Below, piece by piece: positions 24,207-32,764 of a stretch of 64,000 bases of DNA. Source of the stretch: Actinoplanes lobatus (GTDB lineage: Bacteria; Actinomycetota; Actinomycetes; Mycobacteriales; Micromonosporaceae); NCBI RefSeq assembly GCF_014205215.1, contig NZ_JACHNC010000001.1, positions 4,655,001-4,719,000 of the forward strand. The letters are read 5' to 3'. Under the pieces are notes generated by a model. The model was given only the letters and a program-made list of their open reading frames with translations. It did no database searches and was not told the origin of the DNA. The stretch's first letter is position 1. Every line of letters starts with the position of its first letter. A program made the position numbers and the translations under genes.

Positions 24207-25281
24207 CCTCTGCGACCTGCTCGGCGTCGACCATCCGATCGTCGGGTTCAGCCCGTCCGAGCACGTCGTCGCGGCCATCAGCCGGGCCGGCGGGCTCGGC
24301 GTGCTCGGCTGCGTCCGGTTCAACGACGCCGCCGAACTGGACACCGTCCTCACCTGGCTGGACCAGGCGACCGAGGGCCGCCCCTACGGCGTCGACGTGG
24401 TGATGCCCGGCAAAGTGCCCACCGAAGGTCTGCCCGCCGACCTCGGTGAACTGATCCCTCCCGGACACCGCGACTTCGTCGAACGGACTCTGCAACGCCT
24501 CGGCGTACCCCCGCTCGGTGCCGCCTCGGACCGGCCCGGCGTCCTCGGCTGGCTGCATTCGGTCGCTCGCAGTCACGTCGAGGTAGCCCTCCAGCACCCG
24601 GTCCGGCTGATCGCCAACGCGCTCGGCCCGCCGCCGCCGGACGTCATCGCACACGCCCACGAGCGCGGCCTGCTGGTCGCCGCGCTCGCCGGGCGGGCCG
24701 ACCACGCCCGCGGCCACGTGGCGGCCGGGGTCGACATCGTGGTCGCCCAGGGCTACGAGGCCGGCGGGCACACCGGGGAGATCGCCAGCATGGTGTTGGT
24801 CCCGGAGGTCGTCGACGCGGTCGGCGTACCGGTCCTGGCGGCCGGCGGCATCGGCAGCGGACGCCAGATCGCCGCCGCCCTCGCCCTCGGCGCGCGCGGC
24901 GTGTGGATGGGCTCGGTCTGGCTCGGCTCCAGCGAATACCGCAGCGGCCCGGCGCTGCGCGACGCCCTCCTCCAGGCCGGCTCCAGCGACACCGTGCGTA
25001 GCCGCATCTACTCCGGCAAACCGGCCCGCCTGCTGCGCAACCGCTGGACCGAGGCATGGTCCGAATCGGACGCGCCCGCCCCGCTCCCGATGCCGTTGCA
25101 GAACCTGCTCGTCTCCGGGGCCCACGACCGCCTGATGGCCTCCGGCGACCCGACCGTCGTCCCGATGCCGGTCGGCCAGATCGTCGGCCGGATGAACGAG
25201 GTCCGCCCGGTATCCGCCATCCTCACCGAACTGGTCACCGAAGCCGACGAAACCCTCTCCCAAATCCACAAACTTCTCTGA
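24196..25281 (+). CDS. Nitronate monooxygenase-like FMN protein, 361 aa
   Basis: This TIM-barrel flavoprotein of the 2-nitropropane dioxygenase/enoyl reductase group has an N-terminal DHPIVGFSPSEHVVAAISRA, a central VAQGYEAGGHTGEI and AAGGIGSGRQIAAALALGA phosphate-binding loop. It starts inside the fadD19 end and must be co-translated. It is a distant paralogue of IpdC at 53.4 kb. Its association with FadD19 suggests reduction or oxidation of an unsaturated side-chain CoA; that is inference, and a detoxifying nitronate oxidase is the alternative. Confidence 0.85.
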   Translation: MRTDLCDLLGVDHPIVGFSPSEHVVAAISRAGGLGVLGCVRFNDAAELDTVLTWLDQATEGRPYGVDVVMPGKVPTEGLPADLGELIPPGHRDFVERTLQRLGVPPLGAASDRPGVLGWLHSVARSHVEVALQHPVRLIANALGPPPPDVIAHAHERGLLVAALAGRADHARGHVAAGVDIVVAQGYEAGGHTGEIASMVLVPEVVDAVGVPVLAAGGIGSGRQIAAALALGARGVWMGSVWLGSSEYRSGPALRDALLQAGSSDTVRSRIYSGKPARLLRNRWTEAWSESDAPAPLPMPLQNLLVSGAHDRLMASGDPTVVPMPVGQIVGRMNEVRPVSAILTELVTEADETLSQIHKLL

Positions 25282-25338
25282 TCGTACGAGGTGGACCGTC
25301 CCGCCGAATCGTGACAGCCCCGGGACGCCACGCGAACC

Positions 25339-25407
25339 TGACCGGGCGGCTGGCGCCGCACGGTCCGACCCGGGCGGCTGGCGCCGCACGGGTCACCGGG
25401 TCAGGCT
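25339..25407. repeat. Two tandem copies of a dispersed GC-rich repeat
   Basis: CGGGCGGCTGGCGCCGCACG occurs twice in a row, ending in GGTCACCGGGTCAGGCTGGC. The reverse complement is found at 39,826-39,873. Both sites are intergenic. Confidence 0.75.
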
Positions 25408-25425
25408 GGCTCAAAACCCCTCCAG

Positions 25426-25442
25426 ACATTTCTCAACCGGGT
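25426..25442. promoter_or_regulatory. 17-base palindrome between convergent genes
   Basis: TCTCAACC-G-GGTTGAGA is a perfect inverted repeat in the 194-base gap between two convergent genes. The AAC and GTT halves are three bases apart, so it does not fit the KstR consensus. It may be part of a terminator or an unassigned protein-binding site. Confidence 0.4.
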
Positions 25443-25475
25443 TGAGACAGCGCTGGTGGCCAGCCGGGTTCGGGG

Positions 25476-26039
25476 TCAGGCCGGGTCGCGGCCGATGAAG
25501 CCGATCAGGCGGGTCACCGGGTCGGCGTCGGCGGGGACGGGGACCTTGGGGCCGTACTGGCCGGAGGCCCGGAGCATCTCGTCCATCGGTTCCATGCCGG
25601 ACAGCAGGAGGGCGGCGTAGGCCGGGTCCAGGGACTCGTCCTGGCCGGTGGCGCGGGCCAGGTCCCAGGTGTGCATGAAGACGTCGGTCGTGTAGAAGCG
25701 GTCGATCGCCTGATCCAGGGGGAGCTCGCCGAGGTGCGGGTTGGTCAGGGTGCGGTCGGCGGTCTTCGGGTCGTCCAGAACAGCCTGGACCGCGGTGTGG
25801 TGCGCCTGCCAGGCGGCGACCGGGTCTGCGTCCACCGACGGGACCGGCGGCAGGGTGACCTCCGAGCCGGACGCCAGGAAGCCGGGAAGCCACTCGACCA
25901 GGTGGCGGACCACGTCGCGGGCGGTCCAGCCGGCGACCGGGGCCGGGGCGTCCCAGTCCTGCGCGCCGGTCACGCGGGCGGTGAAGCCGGCGGCGATCTC
26001 GCGGTGCCGTTCGGCGGGCGACAGTTCGGCGAGTGTCAT
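25476..26039 (-). CDS. DinB-fold protein of the TIGR03086/maleylpyruvate-isomerase type, 187 aa
   Basis: This four-helix bundle protein has a histidine pattern seen in mycothiol-dependent or metal-binding members: WTARDVVRHLVEWLPGF, then AHHTAVQAVLDD, then FYTTDVFMHTWDLARATG. The last histidine sits in the conserved H-x-W-D-L-A-R-A-x-G signature. The length is typical. Mycothiol-dependent transferases belong here, but many members have no known reaction. It is monocistronic with ATG 26039. Confidence 0.85.
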   Translation of the reverse strand: MTLAELSPAERHREIAAGFTARVTGAQDWDAPAPVAGWTARDVVRHLVEWLPGFLASGSEVTLPPVPSVDADPVAAWQAHHTAVQAVLDDPKTADRTLTNPHLGELPLDQAIDRFYTTDVFMHTWDLARATGQDESLDPAYAALLLSGMEPMDEMLRASGQYGPKVPVPADADPVTRLIGFIGRDPA

Positions 26040-26061
26040 CCTGGGCGTCCTCTCTCGATCT

Positions 26062-26258
26062 GGCTGCGTGGTTCCGGATCAGGCTCGTGGGCCTGTGATC
26101 CGGCTGCGTGGTTCCGGGTCAGGGTCGTGGGCCTGTGATCCGGCTGCGTGGGTTGGATCGGGCTCGTGGGTTCGTGATTCGGCTGTGTGGTTTGGATCGG
26201 GCTCGTGGGTTCGCGCTCTGGCTGTGTGGTTTCGATCCGGCTCGTGGGCTCGGGATCT
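26062..26258. repeat. 39/40-bp tandem repeat, five units
   Basis: Units begin GGCTGCGTGG or GGCTGTGTGG and contain GGCTCGTGGG, at 26,062, 26,102, 26,142, 26,181 and 26,220. The array starts 22 bases upstream of the DinB-fold gene and could include or displace its promoter. Confidence 0.88.
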
Positions 26259-26330
26259 GGCCGTGCTTTTCAACCTAGCAGTTGAAACGTCCTCGTGGGG
26301 GTGAGGCCGGCCGGCCCGGCAGATCCGCTC

Positions 26331-26511
26331 GGCGGTTGCGGTTCGCCTGGTAGTCGCGCTTCCGCCTGGTGGTTGCGGTTTGCCTGGTGGTTGCGCTTCC
26401 GCCTGGTGGTCGCGGTTTGCAGGGTGGTCGCGGTTTGCAGGGTGGTCGCGCTTCGCCTGGTGGTCGCGCTTCCGCCTGGCGGTTGCGGTTTGCCTGGCGG
26501 TCGCGCTTCCG
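26331..26511. repeat. 18/19-bp tandem repeat, about ten units
   Basis: Units such as GGTGGTTGCGGTTTGCCT and GGTGGTCGCGCTTCCGCCT alternate through the array. No start, ribosome site or family match supports translation on either strand. The remaining 250 bases before the gene at 26761 hold no visible gene. Confidence 0.88.
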
Positions 26512-26760
26512 AACGGGTGAGTGGGCGCACACGATGGCGGTGTCGTGATCGCCCACGTGGCAGATAGCCGCGAGGACCGCACACACGGCGACTTCCGTGT
26601 GCGGCCACCGCGACCGGCGCTTCGGCTGGGAGCGGGCACCGGATCGCCGGGCCTCCGCCGGTGGGGTGAGTTTTCGGTCGTGGCGGGCGGAAAGACCGCT
26701 GACGCCGGCGGCCCAGCGGATGATGAGAAGCGGTAACCGTCGTCGCTCGTTGGAGCTGAC

Positions 26761-27663
26761 ATGCAGACCATTCGGAGATCGTTCGCCCTGTTCGCGGCCG
26801 TTGTGTGCGTCACCACTCTGTCGGGTGTGCCGGCATCGGCCCGGCCCGCCGGGTTCGGGGAAGGCGCTCCGGTCGAAGCCCCACCGGGCCTGGTCGCCGT
26901 GCAGCGGCCGGCGGACGACGGGCCCGCCGACATTCCCGACTGGATGACCCGCGAAGCGCGATGGCGGCAGGCCGCCCGGATCCGCGCCCAGTCCGGCTCA
27001 GCATCAGGGATGGGCGGGCACGGCAGCGCGACCGGCCCGGTGGCCAGCGGCGCCGCGGGTCACAGGTCTGTGCCCGATCCCGACGGTGGTCGCGGGTCCG
27101 TGCCCGATCCCGACGGTGGTCGCGGGTCTGCGTCCGGTCCCGGCGGGGTGACGGGGCCTATTCCGGACGGGGCCATGCTCGGGCCCGACGATCTGGGCGG
27201 TGTCGCTCCTCTCGAGGTGGACCGGGACAGCTGGGTCCGGCTGCGGCCACCTCAGCCGTGCGAGGGTGACTACCCCGAGGCCAAAGCCGAGCGTGCCGTC
27301 ACCGCGGTGATCGACGTGAACCGGGCGCCGAACGCCGTGATGGAGTACGTCGGCGTCCACCGCTCCGGTGAGGCCCGCCGCTACCTGCGCGAACTCCGTT
27401 CCGTTCTCAAGGTCTGCGAGGGCACCGCCTGGCGGATCGAGGCCACCGGTGTCGCCGGCCCGGACTCGCTGCTGCTGCGCTACAGCGACACCTTCGAGCA
27501 CGTCGACAAGTGGATCACCCACCACACCTACCTCGTGGTCGCCCGTAAAGGCCGGGCCGTGGTGCTGGTCGCCGACGCCGGCTGGGAGACCGACAGCGGC
27601 GACCCGGCACTGGCCCGCAAGCTGATCACCCCCGCGCTACGGCGGGCGGCGGTCCTTCGCTGA
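26761..27663 (+). CDS. Secreted hypothetical protein with decapeptide repeat, 300 aa
   Basis: A signal peptide (MQTIRRSFALFAAVVCVTTL and onward, cleavage near ASA-RP at 27) precedes a Gly/Ser/Pro-rich linker with SVPDPDGGRG repeated twice and a third degenerate copy (30-base DNA repeat at 27,070-27,130). The C-terminal domain (about 150-300) resembles a small extracytoplasmic domain, with cysteines in PQPCEGDYPEA and LKVCEGTAW that probably form a disulfide. No function is recognised. It overlaps the convergent ABC transporter by 38 bases. Confidence 0.75.
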   Translation: MQTIRRSFALFAAVVCVTTLSGVPASARPAGFGEGAPVEAPPGLVAVQRPADDGPADIPDWMTREARWRQAARIRAQSGSASGMGGHGSATGPVASGAAGHRSVPDPDGGRGSVPDPDGGRGSASGPGGVTGPIPDGAMLGPDDLGGVAPLEVDRDSWVRLRPPQPCEGDYPEAKAERAVTAVIDVNRAPNAVMEYVGVHRSGEARRYLRELRSVLKVCEGTAWRIEATGVAGPDSLLLRYSDTFEHVDKWITHHTYLVVARKGRAVVLVADAGWETDSGDPALARKLITPALRRAAVLR

Positions 27664-29512
27664 ACTGGGTCCGGTACAGCTGCTCGTAACGCCCACGGGC
27701 GGCGAGCAGCTCCGGATGGGTGCCCCGCTCGACGACCCGGCCGTCCTCGACGACCAGGATCTGGTCGGCCGCCCGGACCGTGGACAGCCGGTGGGCGATC
27801 ACCACCGCCGTGCGCCCGGACAGCGCCTCCCCGAGCGCCGCCTGCACCGCCGCCTCGGATGTCGAGTCCAGATGGGCGGTCGCCTCGTCGAGCACCACCA
27901 CCCGCGGCCGGGCCAGCAGCAGCCGGGCGATGGTCAGCCGCTGCCGCTCCCCGCCGGAGAGCCGGTAGCCGCGCTCGCCGATGACCGTGTCCAGCCCGTC
28001 CGGCAGCGACTCGATCAGGTCGGCGATGTGGGCGCGGCGCAACACGTCCCACAGGTCCTCCTCGGTGGCCGACGGCCGGGCCAGCATCAGGTTGGCCCGC
28101 ACCGACTCGTGGAACAGGTGACCGTCCTGCGTGACCATGCCGAGTGTCTGCCGCAGCGAGGTGGCGCTCAGGTCACGCACGTCGACCCCGCCGAGCCGGA
28201 CCGCACCGGAACCGGCGTCGTACAGCCGGGGCAGCAGGCTCGCCATCGTCGACTTGCCGGCCCCGGACGACCCGACCAGCGCCACCATCTGCCCCGGCTC
28301 GGCGTGGAACGAGATGCCGTGCAGCACCTCCTCGCCGCCGCGGGTGTCCAGCGTGGCCACCTCCTCCAGCGAGGCCAGCGACACCTTGTCGGCCGACGGG
28401 TACGCGAACCGCACGTCGTCGAACTCCACCGCCACCGGCCCGTCCGGCACCGGGCGCGCGTCCGGCTTCTCCTCGATCAGCGGTTTCAGGTCGAGCACCT
28501 CGAAGACCCGCTCGAAGCTGACCAGCGCGCTCATCACCTCGACACGGGCACTGGCCAGTGAGGTGAGAGGGGCGTACATCCGGGTGAGCAGGATGGCCAG
28601 CGCCACCACGGCGCCCGGGTCGAGGGAGCCGCGCAGCGCGTAGAGGCCGCCCAGCCCGTAGACCAGCGCGATGGCCACCGCCGACACCGAGGTGAGCGCG
28701 GTCAGGAACGTCCACTGGGCCATCGCCGTACGCACGCCGATGTCCCGCACCCGGCGGGCCCGCGCCGCGAACTCGGCCGACTCGGCCGACGGGTTGCCGT
28801 AGAGCTTGACCAGCGTCGCCCCGGGCGCCGAGAAGCGCTCGGTCATCTGCGTGTTCATCGCCGCGTTGTGCTCGGCGGCCTCCCGCTCCAGGCCGGCCAG
28901 CCGCCCGCCGACCCGCCGGGCCGGCAGCACGAACACCGGCAGCAGCAGCAACGACAGCAGGGTGATCTGCCAGGACAGCCCGACCATGACGACCAGCGTG
29001 AGGGCCAGCCCCACCAGGTTGCCGACCACACCGGACAGCGTGTCGCTGAACGCGTGCTGCGCCCCGATCACGTCGTTGTTGAGCCGGCTGACCAGCGCCC
29101 CCGTCCGGGTGCGGGTGAAGAACGCCACCGGCATCCGCTGCACGTGGTCGAACACCAGGGTCCGCAGATCGAGGATCAGCCCCTCGCCGATCCGTGCGGA
29201 GAACCACCGCTGCACCAGACCGAGAGCCGCCTCCAGCAGCGCGATCACCGCGATCGCCACGGCCAGGGCGAGGACCAGCCGATACTCCCGGCCCTCCACG
29301 ATGGCGTCGACCACCTGCCCGGCGAGCACCGGGACGGCCACCGCGAGGACCGCCGTCACCACGCTGAGCAGCAGGAAGCCGGCGAGTTTGCGCCGGTGTG
29401 GCCGGGCCAGAGCCAGGATGCGCCGTAAGGTGGCGCGGGAGAATGGGCGCTTGTCCTCCCGCTGGTTCATCTGGTGGTACATCGCATTCCAGGCCGCGAA
29501 ATCCATGCTCAT
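27626..29512 (-). CDS. ABC exporter, fused membrane and ATPase domains, 628 aa
   Basis: This is a half-transporter of the MsbA/multidrug type that works as a dimer in the inner membrane. Six helices lie between about 40 and 330, and the C-terminal ATPase has Walker A GSSGAGKST, signature LSGGERQR, Walker B VVLDEATAHLD and the H-loop AHRLS. The substrate is unknown; hydrophobic drugs or lipids are typical. An inverted-repeat operator directly upstream suggests induction by a stress or drug sensor. Confidence 0.92.
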   Translation of the reverse strand: MSMDFAAWNAMYHQMNQREDKRPFSRATLRRILALARPHRRKLAGFLLLSVVTAVLAVAVPVLAGQVVDAIVEGREYRLVLALAVAIAVIALLEAALGLVQRWFSARIGEGLILDLRTLVFDHVQRMPVAFFTRTRTGALVSRLNNDVIGAQHAFSDTLSGVVGNLVGLALTLVVMVGLSWQITLLSLLLLPVFVLPARRVGGRLAGLEREAAEHNAAMNTQMTERFSAPGATLVKLYGNPSAESAEFAARARRVRDIGVRTAMAQWTFLTALTSVSAVAIALVYGLGGLYALRGSLDPGAVVALAILLTRMYAPLTSLASARVEVMSALVSFERVFEVLDLKPLIEEKPDARPVPDGPVAVEFDDVRFAYPSADKVSLASLEEVATLDTRGGEEVLHGISFHAEPGQMVALVGSSGAGKSTMASLLPRLYDAGSGAVRLGGVDVRDLSATSLRQTLGMVTQDGHLFHESVRANLMLARPSATEEDLWDVLRRAHIADLIESLPDGLDTVIGERGYRLSGGERQRLTIARLLLARPRVVVLDEATAHLDSTSEAAVQAALGEALSGRTAVVIAHRLSTVRAADQILVVEDGRVVERGTHPELLAARGRYEQLYRTQFSEGPPPAVARG

Positions 29513-29526
29513 GAAGTGAACCTCCC

Positions 29527-29546
29527 ACCTAACCTGAGGTTGAGGT
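29527..29546. promoter_or_regulatory. MerR/SoxR-like operator before the ABC exporter
   Basis: Read on the minus strand, TTGACC is followed by an imperfect dyad ACCTCAACCT-C-AGGTTAGGT. The shape recalls SoxR and other MerR sites that overlap a -35. No convincing -10 at 19 bases was seen, so the call is tentative. Confidence 0.45.
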
Positions 29547-29595
29547 CAACCCGGTTTCCGTCGATGATGCGCCGGGGGTACGACAAGATTTCGGA

Positions 29596-30177
29596 GTGAT
29601 CTTCATGCGGCAGGCCGACCCGGTGGCGCGGCGGCAGAGCGAACTGCGGCTGCGGGTCGGTGAGCATCTGGACGCGGGCGAGACGCTCCACGCCGCGCTG
29701 TGGGTCGCCCGGGAGTCCGGTCTGTCGACGATCGCCAAGATCACTCGGTGGGAAGGCGCGCCGGAGGGGCTGCTCGGCTTCGGCGGCGCCGGTCCGGCGG
29801 CGAGCCCACCCCGCGCGTTGCAGGGAACGGCCGCCGAACTGGACCGGCACCTGCCCGAACCCGCCGCCGCGGCGGCGCTGGCGCTGACCGAGGCCCGCCT
29901 GCTGCTGTTCGCCGCGGTCGCCGGGTCACCGGAGGCCCGTCCGCCGGGGCTGCGCGACCGTCTGCGGCTGGCCGGCCGCCGGATGCTGGGCCGGGTCGAG
30001 CCCGCTCCGCTGCCGCGGCTGGAGTTGCTCTGGCAGTGCCCGCGGACCGCCCTGGCCGCGGTCGGTGTCAGCGACCCGGAGGGCGCGCTCGCCCTGGGCT
30101 TCGTGGACGGGTCGAGCCTCTCCGTGGTCGCGCCCGCGATGCTGGCGGTGCCATTCGCGGAGGCGGCGCGTCGGTGA
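29596..30177 (+). CDS. Hypothetical protein, 193 aa
   Basis: No family is recognised. The protein is Ala/Leu/Arg-rich. A first part (RLRVGEHLDAGETLHAALWV) precedes a proline-rich middle and a C-terminal beta-rich segment (LELLWQCPRTALAAVGVSDP, ALGFVDGSSLSVVAP). This resembles small actinobacterial proteins with a PH-like or bacterial-Pleckstrin-like end, but that is uncertain. GTG 29596 and ATG 29605 are both possible starts. It is divergent from the ABC exporter, and the gap between them is only 83 bases. Confidence 0.65.
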   Translation: MIFMRQADPVARRQSELRLRVGEHLDAGETLHAALWVARESGLSTIAKITRWEGAPEGLLGFGGAGPAASPPRALQGTAAELDRHLPEPAAAAALALTEARLLLFAAVAGSPEARPPGLRDRLRLAGRRMLGRVEPAPLPRLELLWQCPRTALAAVGVSDPEGALALGFVDGSSLSVVAPAMLAVPFAEAARR

Positions 30178-30220
30178 TCTCGCTGGAAGATGACCGGCGC
30201 GATACGACAGACTGCGCCTC

Positions 30221-30943
30221 GTGACGGACGAGATCACGCGGCTCATCGGGTTGTTGGACGACGATTCCACCATGATCGCTGAGGATGCGAAGGCCGCGCT
30301 GATGTCGATCGGCGGCGAGGTCGTCGCGCCTTTGATGGCCGCCGTGAAGACGCTGGACCACTACGGGCAACTGTCCGCGATCGAGGTGTTCGAGCACTTC
30401 GGCGATCGCGCTGCGGGGCCGCTGCTGATCGACCTGCTCAGCAGCGAGGCCGGAACCGTACGCGAATGGGCTGCGGTGGCGATCGGTGAGCTGGGCGTAC
30501 TGGAGGCGGTCCCCGCACTGCGGGACGCCTACCGGCGGCAGCGTGCCAGCGGCGACGAACTCGACTTCACGGAAGCCGTTGCTCTCCGCAGTGCGTTGAC
30601 AGTGCTCGACGCTCGGCAGGACGTCCTGCCGCCATTGGCGGCTGCCCTCGCCGTGTCGACTGACAGCTTGGATCGGGCCTGGCCATCCGCATGCCTTGCG
30701 GACGTCATCAATGACCTGGCTGACCACGATCAAGCAGTGCTGTACTTCCAGTTGTGGGCGACGGTCGATGGTCGAACCTATGCGAATGGTCATGAAAGCC
30801 TCGACGAGTCGTTAAATATCGGCAGGCCATGGCCGTACGTCGTAGAGGCAGCGCGAGAGGCTGCGTTGATCGAGGCGGCTCTTGTCGTCCCGCGCAGCAA
30901 TCTGTTCGCCACCATCGAGTGGGTTGATCGTGCAGACCTCTGA
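30221..30943 (+). CDS. HEAT-repeat-like protein, 240 aa
   Basis: The N-terminal 120 residues contain three or four helical repeats of HEAT/PBS-lyase type (MIAEDAKAALMSIGGEVVAP, LSAIEVFEHFGDRAAGPLLI, VREWAAVAIGELGVLEAVPA). Such repeats scaffold protein contacts or enzymes acting on large substrates. The C-terminal half is less repetitive and ends in a hydrophobic acidic segment. Codon use is less GC-biased than in the neighbours, as is true of most genes from 30.2 to 33.5 kb. No partner can be named. Confidence 0.75.
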   Translation: MTDEITRLIGLLDDDSTMIAEDAKAALMSIGGEVVAPLMAAVKTLDHYGQLSAIEVFEHFGDRAAGPLLIDLLSSEAGTVREWAAVAIGELGVLEAVPALRDAYRRQRASGDELDFTEAVALRSALTVLDARQDVLPPLAAALAVSTDSLDRAWPSACLADVINDLADHDQAVLYFQLWATVDGRTYANGHESLDESLNIGRPWPYVVEAAREAALIEAALVVPRSNLFATIEWVDRADL

Positions 30944-31130
30944 AGACAACGAGGCGAGGCGAAGCGTTGATTCGGTCGCATTGTCGGCGCTGTGGGACGA
31001 GCGGTGGCCCGGCTGTTCGAAGCCGTCGCCGGGCATTGATTGGCATTCCTGGAATCTTGACCGTGTGTAGTGATGCGACCACGATGGGAAGCGCGCAACA
31101 CGTCGCAACCCACGAGACAGGGAGTTGGCA

Positions 31131-31349
31131 GTGCGCCTAACCTTCGTAGCCAAGGACCCGAACTCCAACCCGACGAACTCGCCGACCCTCTACCGGACAG
31201 ATCGGGGTAGTTGGCTGGTGCAGGGCTTCGTGGTGACCGATCCTGAAGCGCTGGCGGAGATGGACATACCGGAGGGAGAGTCCGTGGTTGAGATTCCTGA
31301 CAGGATGATCCGGTTCTTTACCGAGGAGGGTCGTGGCGTCGCTGGATGA
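31131..31349 (+). CDS. Small hypothetical protein of the DUF6879/XRE module, 72 aa
   Basis: GTG 31131 follows GGGAG and opens a frame reading RLTFVAKDPNSNPTNSPTLY, then TDRGSWLVQGFVV, ending in ESVVEIPDRMIRF. It overlaps the next gene by 17 bases. Short proteins of this kind accompany WhiJ-like regulators in actinomycetes. The exact family is not certain. The 187-base gap upstream holds the operon promoter and possibly a 45-codon frame at about 30,930-31,070 that I could not support. Confidence 0.7.
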   Translation: MRLTFVAKDPNSNPTNSPTLYRTDRGSWLVQGFVVTDPEALAEMDIPEGESVVEIPDRMIRFFTEEGRGVAG

Positions 31350-31851
31350 GGCGGAGTTTGATCGCTTGCTCCGTACCTTCGAGAGGTCGTCAGACCACCT
31401 GGAGACGCGTGACGCCTACGGGACCGAGGTTGAGATTCCGTTCATGGCCAAGCGGGCGGCTCAGGAACCGGATGATCTGAGCTGGCTCGATGACTGGTGC
31501 GGCACGTTGCGAAGCCATGTCGCTGTGGGCAAGAGCGTTCGTCGGGCTCGGGTGGTCTCGGAGCCGCTGAGCGACTATCAGCGTTGGAGCCTCAGCATCG
31601 CCCATCCGATGGTCGAGGCCGGCGAGGACATCCGGTGGATTCCCCGTTCGCGCGTGTCGTCGCTGGCTCTACCAGGCAACGACTTCTACCTGTTCGATGA
31701 CCGGCTCGTGGTCTTCCTGCTCTACACCGGGAACGGATTGAACGCCGGTATGGAGGCCTCGACCGATCCAGCAGACCTCAATCTCTGCCGATCCGCCTTT
31801 GACGCGGTGTGGAAGCTAGCGATCCCGCATCGTGACTACGAACCCAAGTAG
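31333..31851 (+). CDS. DUF6879 family protein, 172 aa
   Basis: The C-terminal part has the family pattern YQRWSLSIAHPMVEAGEDIR, WIPR, then LPGNDFYLFDDRLVVFLLYT and DLNLCRSAFDAVWKLAIPHR. These proteins are nearly always next to an XRE-DUF5753 regulator and are proposed to act as its target or cognate effector, in the manner of the BldB/WhiJ pairs of Streptomyces; the biochemical role is unknown. Its start overlaps the preceding gene and its end overlaps the next by 20 bases. Confidence 0.85.
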   Translation: MASLDEAEFDRLLRTFERSSDHLETRDAYGTEVEIPFMAKRAAQEPDDLSWLDDWCGTLRSHVAVGKSVRRARVVSEPLSDYQRWSLSIAHPMVEAGEDIRWIPRSRVSSLALPGNDFYLFDDRLVVFLLYTGNGLNAGMEASTDPADLNLCRSAFDAVWKLAIPHRDYEPK

Positions 31852-32683
31852 CTCCGCCAAACAGGCGCAAAAAGCGCTCGGCGCCCGGCTCCGTGAGATC
31901 CGCAGATACGCCGGACTCACGGGGCGGGCGCTGGCTGCTGCCACGGGGCAGCATTACACCAGGGTGAGCAAGCTGGAGAACGGTGTCCAGCAGCCGACCT
32001 CCGGCGACATCCGGGACTGGTGTCGAGTGTGTGGGGCGGACGCTGAGGTTCCTGACCTTCTCGCCACGCTGCGGGCTGTTGAGTCGGCGTATGTGGAGTT
32101 CCGTCGGCTGGCGCGGGCTGGTATGAAGCGGGTGTTGGGCATCCGTGCCCCCACCCTCTATGGCGAGACGAACCTCTTCCGGATTTACGAGCACAACGTG
32201 ATCCCCGGCCTCTTCCAGACTCCTGACTACTGCGCCGCCATGCTTTCGTTCTGGAGCCGGTTCCTTGACGCTCCCAACGATCTGGAGGAAGCGGTTGCCG
32301 TCAGGATGGAGCGTCAAAGGATCCTGTACCAGCGGGGGAAACGGTTCGCCGTCGTCCTGGAGGAGCAGGCGTTGAGGACCTGGTTCGGCGACGCCGACAC
32401 CCAGGCCAACCAGCTCGACCGCCTGCTGACCGTCATGTCGCTCCCGACCGTGGCGCTCGGTGTGATTCCGTTGATGGTCGAGCGAGGAGCCGTGCCGTCG
32501 GCAGGGTTCTGGATGTTCGATAACCAGCTCGTGGCTTTGGAGACGCCTACGGCGAGCATCGAGGTCACTCAGCCCAGCGAGGTCGAGCTGTATGGGCGGA
32601 TGTTCGAGAACCTGCACCAGGTCGCTCTGTACGGAAAGCCGGCCAGGGACCTGATCACCCGAGTTGCCAGCGAGCTGAGCTGA
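31832..32683 (+). CDS. XRE regulator with DUF5753 (WhiJ-like), 283 aa
   Basis: An N-terminal Cro/C1 helix-turn-helix (about 15-70, LREIRRYAGLTGRALAAATG and VSKLENGVQQPT) is followed by a DUF5753 domain (IRAPTLYGETNLFRIYEHNV, IPGLFQTPDYC, then VALGVIPL and FWMFDN). Streptomyces members such as WhiJ control development and antibiotic genes together with a small partner. Overlap with the DUF6879 gene makes that protein the likely partner. GTG 31832 is the start. Confidence 0.92.
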   Translation: MTTNPSSSAKQAQKALGARLREIRRYAGLTGRALAAATGQHYTRVSKLENGVQQPTSGDIRDWCRVCGADAEVPDLLATLRAVESAYVEFRRLARAGMKRVLGIRAPTLYGETNLFRIYEHNVIPGLFQTPDYCAAMLSFWSRFLDAPNDLEEAVAVRMERQRILYQRGKRFAVVLEEQALRTWFGDADTQANQLDRLLTVMSLPTVALGVIPLMVERGAVPSAGFWMFDNQLVALETPTASIEVTQPSEVELYGRMFENLHQVALYGKPARDLITRVASELS

Positions 32684-32764
32684 CGCAACTATTCGCAACA
32701 TCGTGGACCCGTGAGATCTCTCTTACCTAGCGTCTATCCCTGTTGCCAATGAGGGATGTGACCC

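Noticed and set aside
25426..25442. KstR-type operator at TCTCAACCGGGTTGAGA
   Set aside because: The AAC and GTT halves are three bases apart instead of two and the site lies between two gene ends, not upstream of a start.
26079..26933. Minus-strand frame through the two tandem arrays
   Set aside because: It encodes RDHQANRD-type low-complexity sequence from the repeats, without a ribosome site, and crosses the start of the secreted-protein gene.
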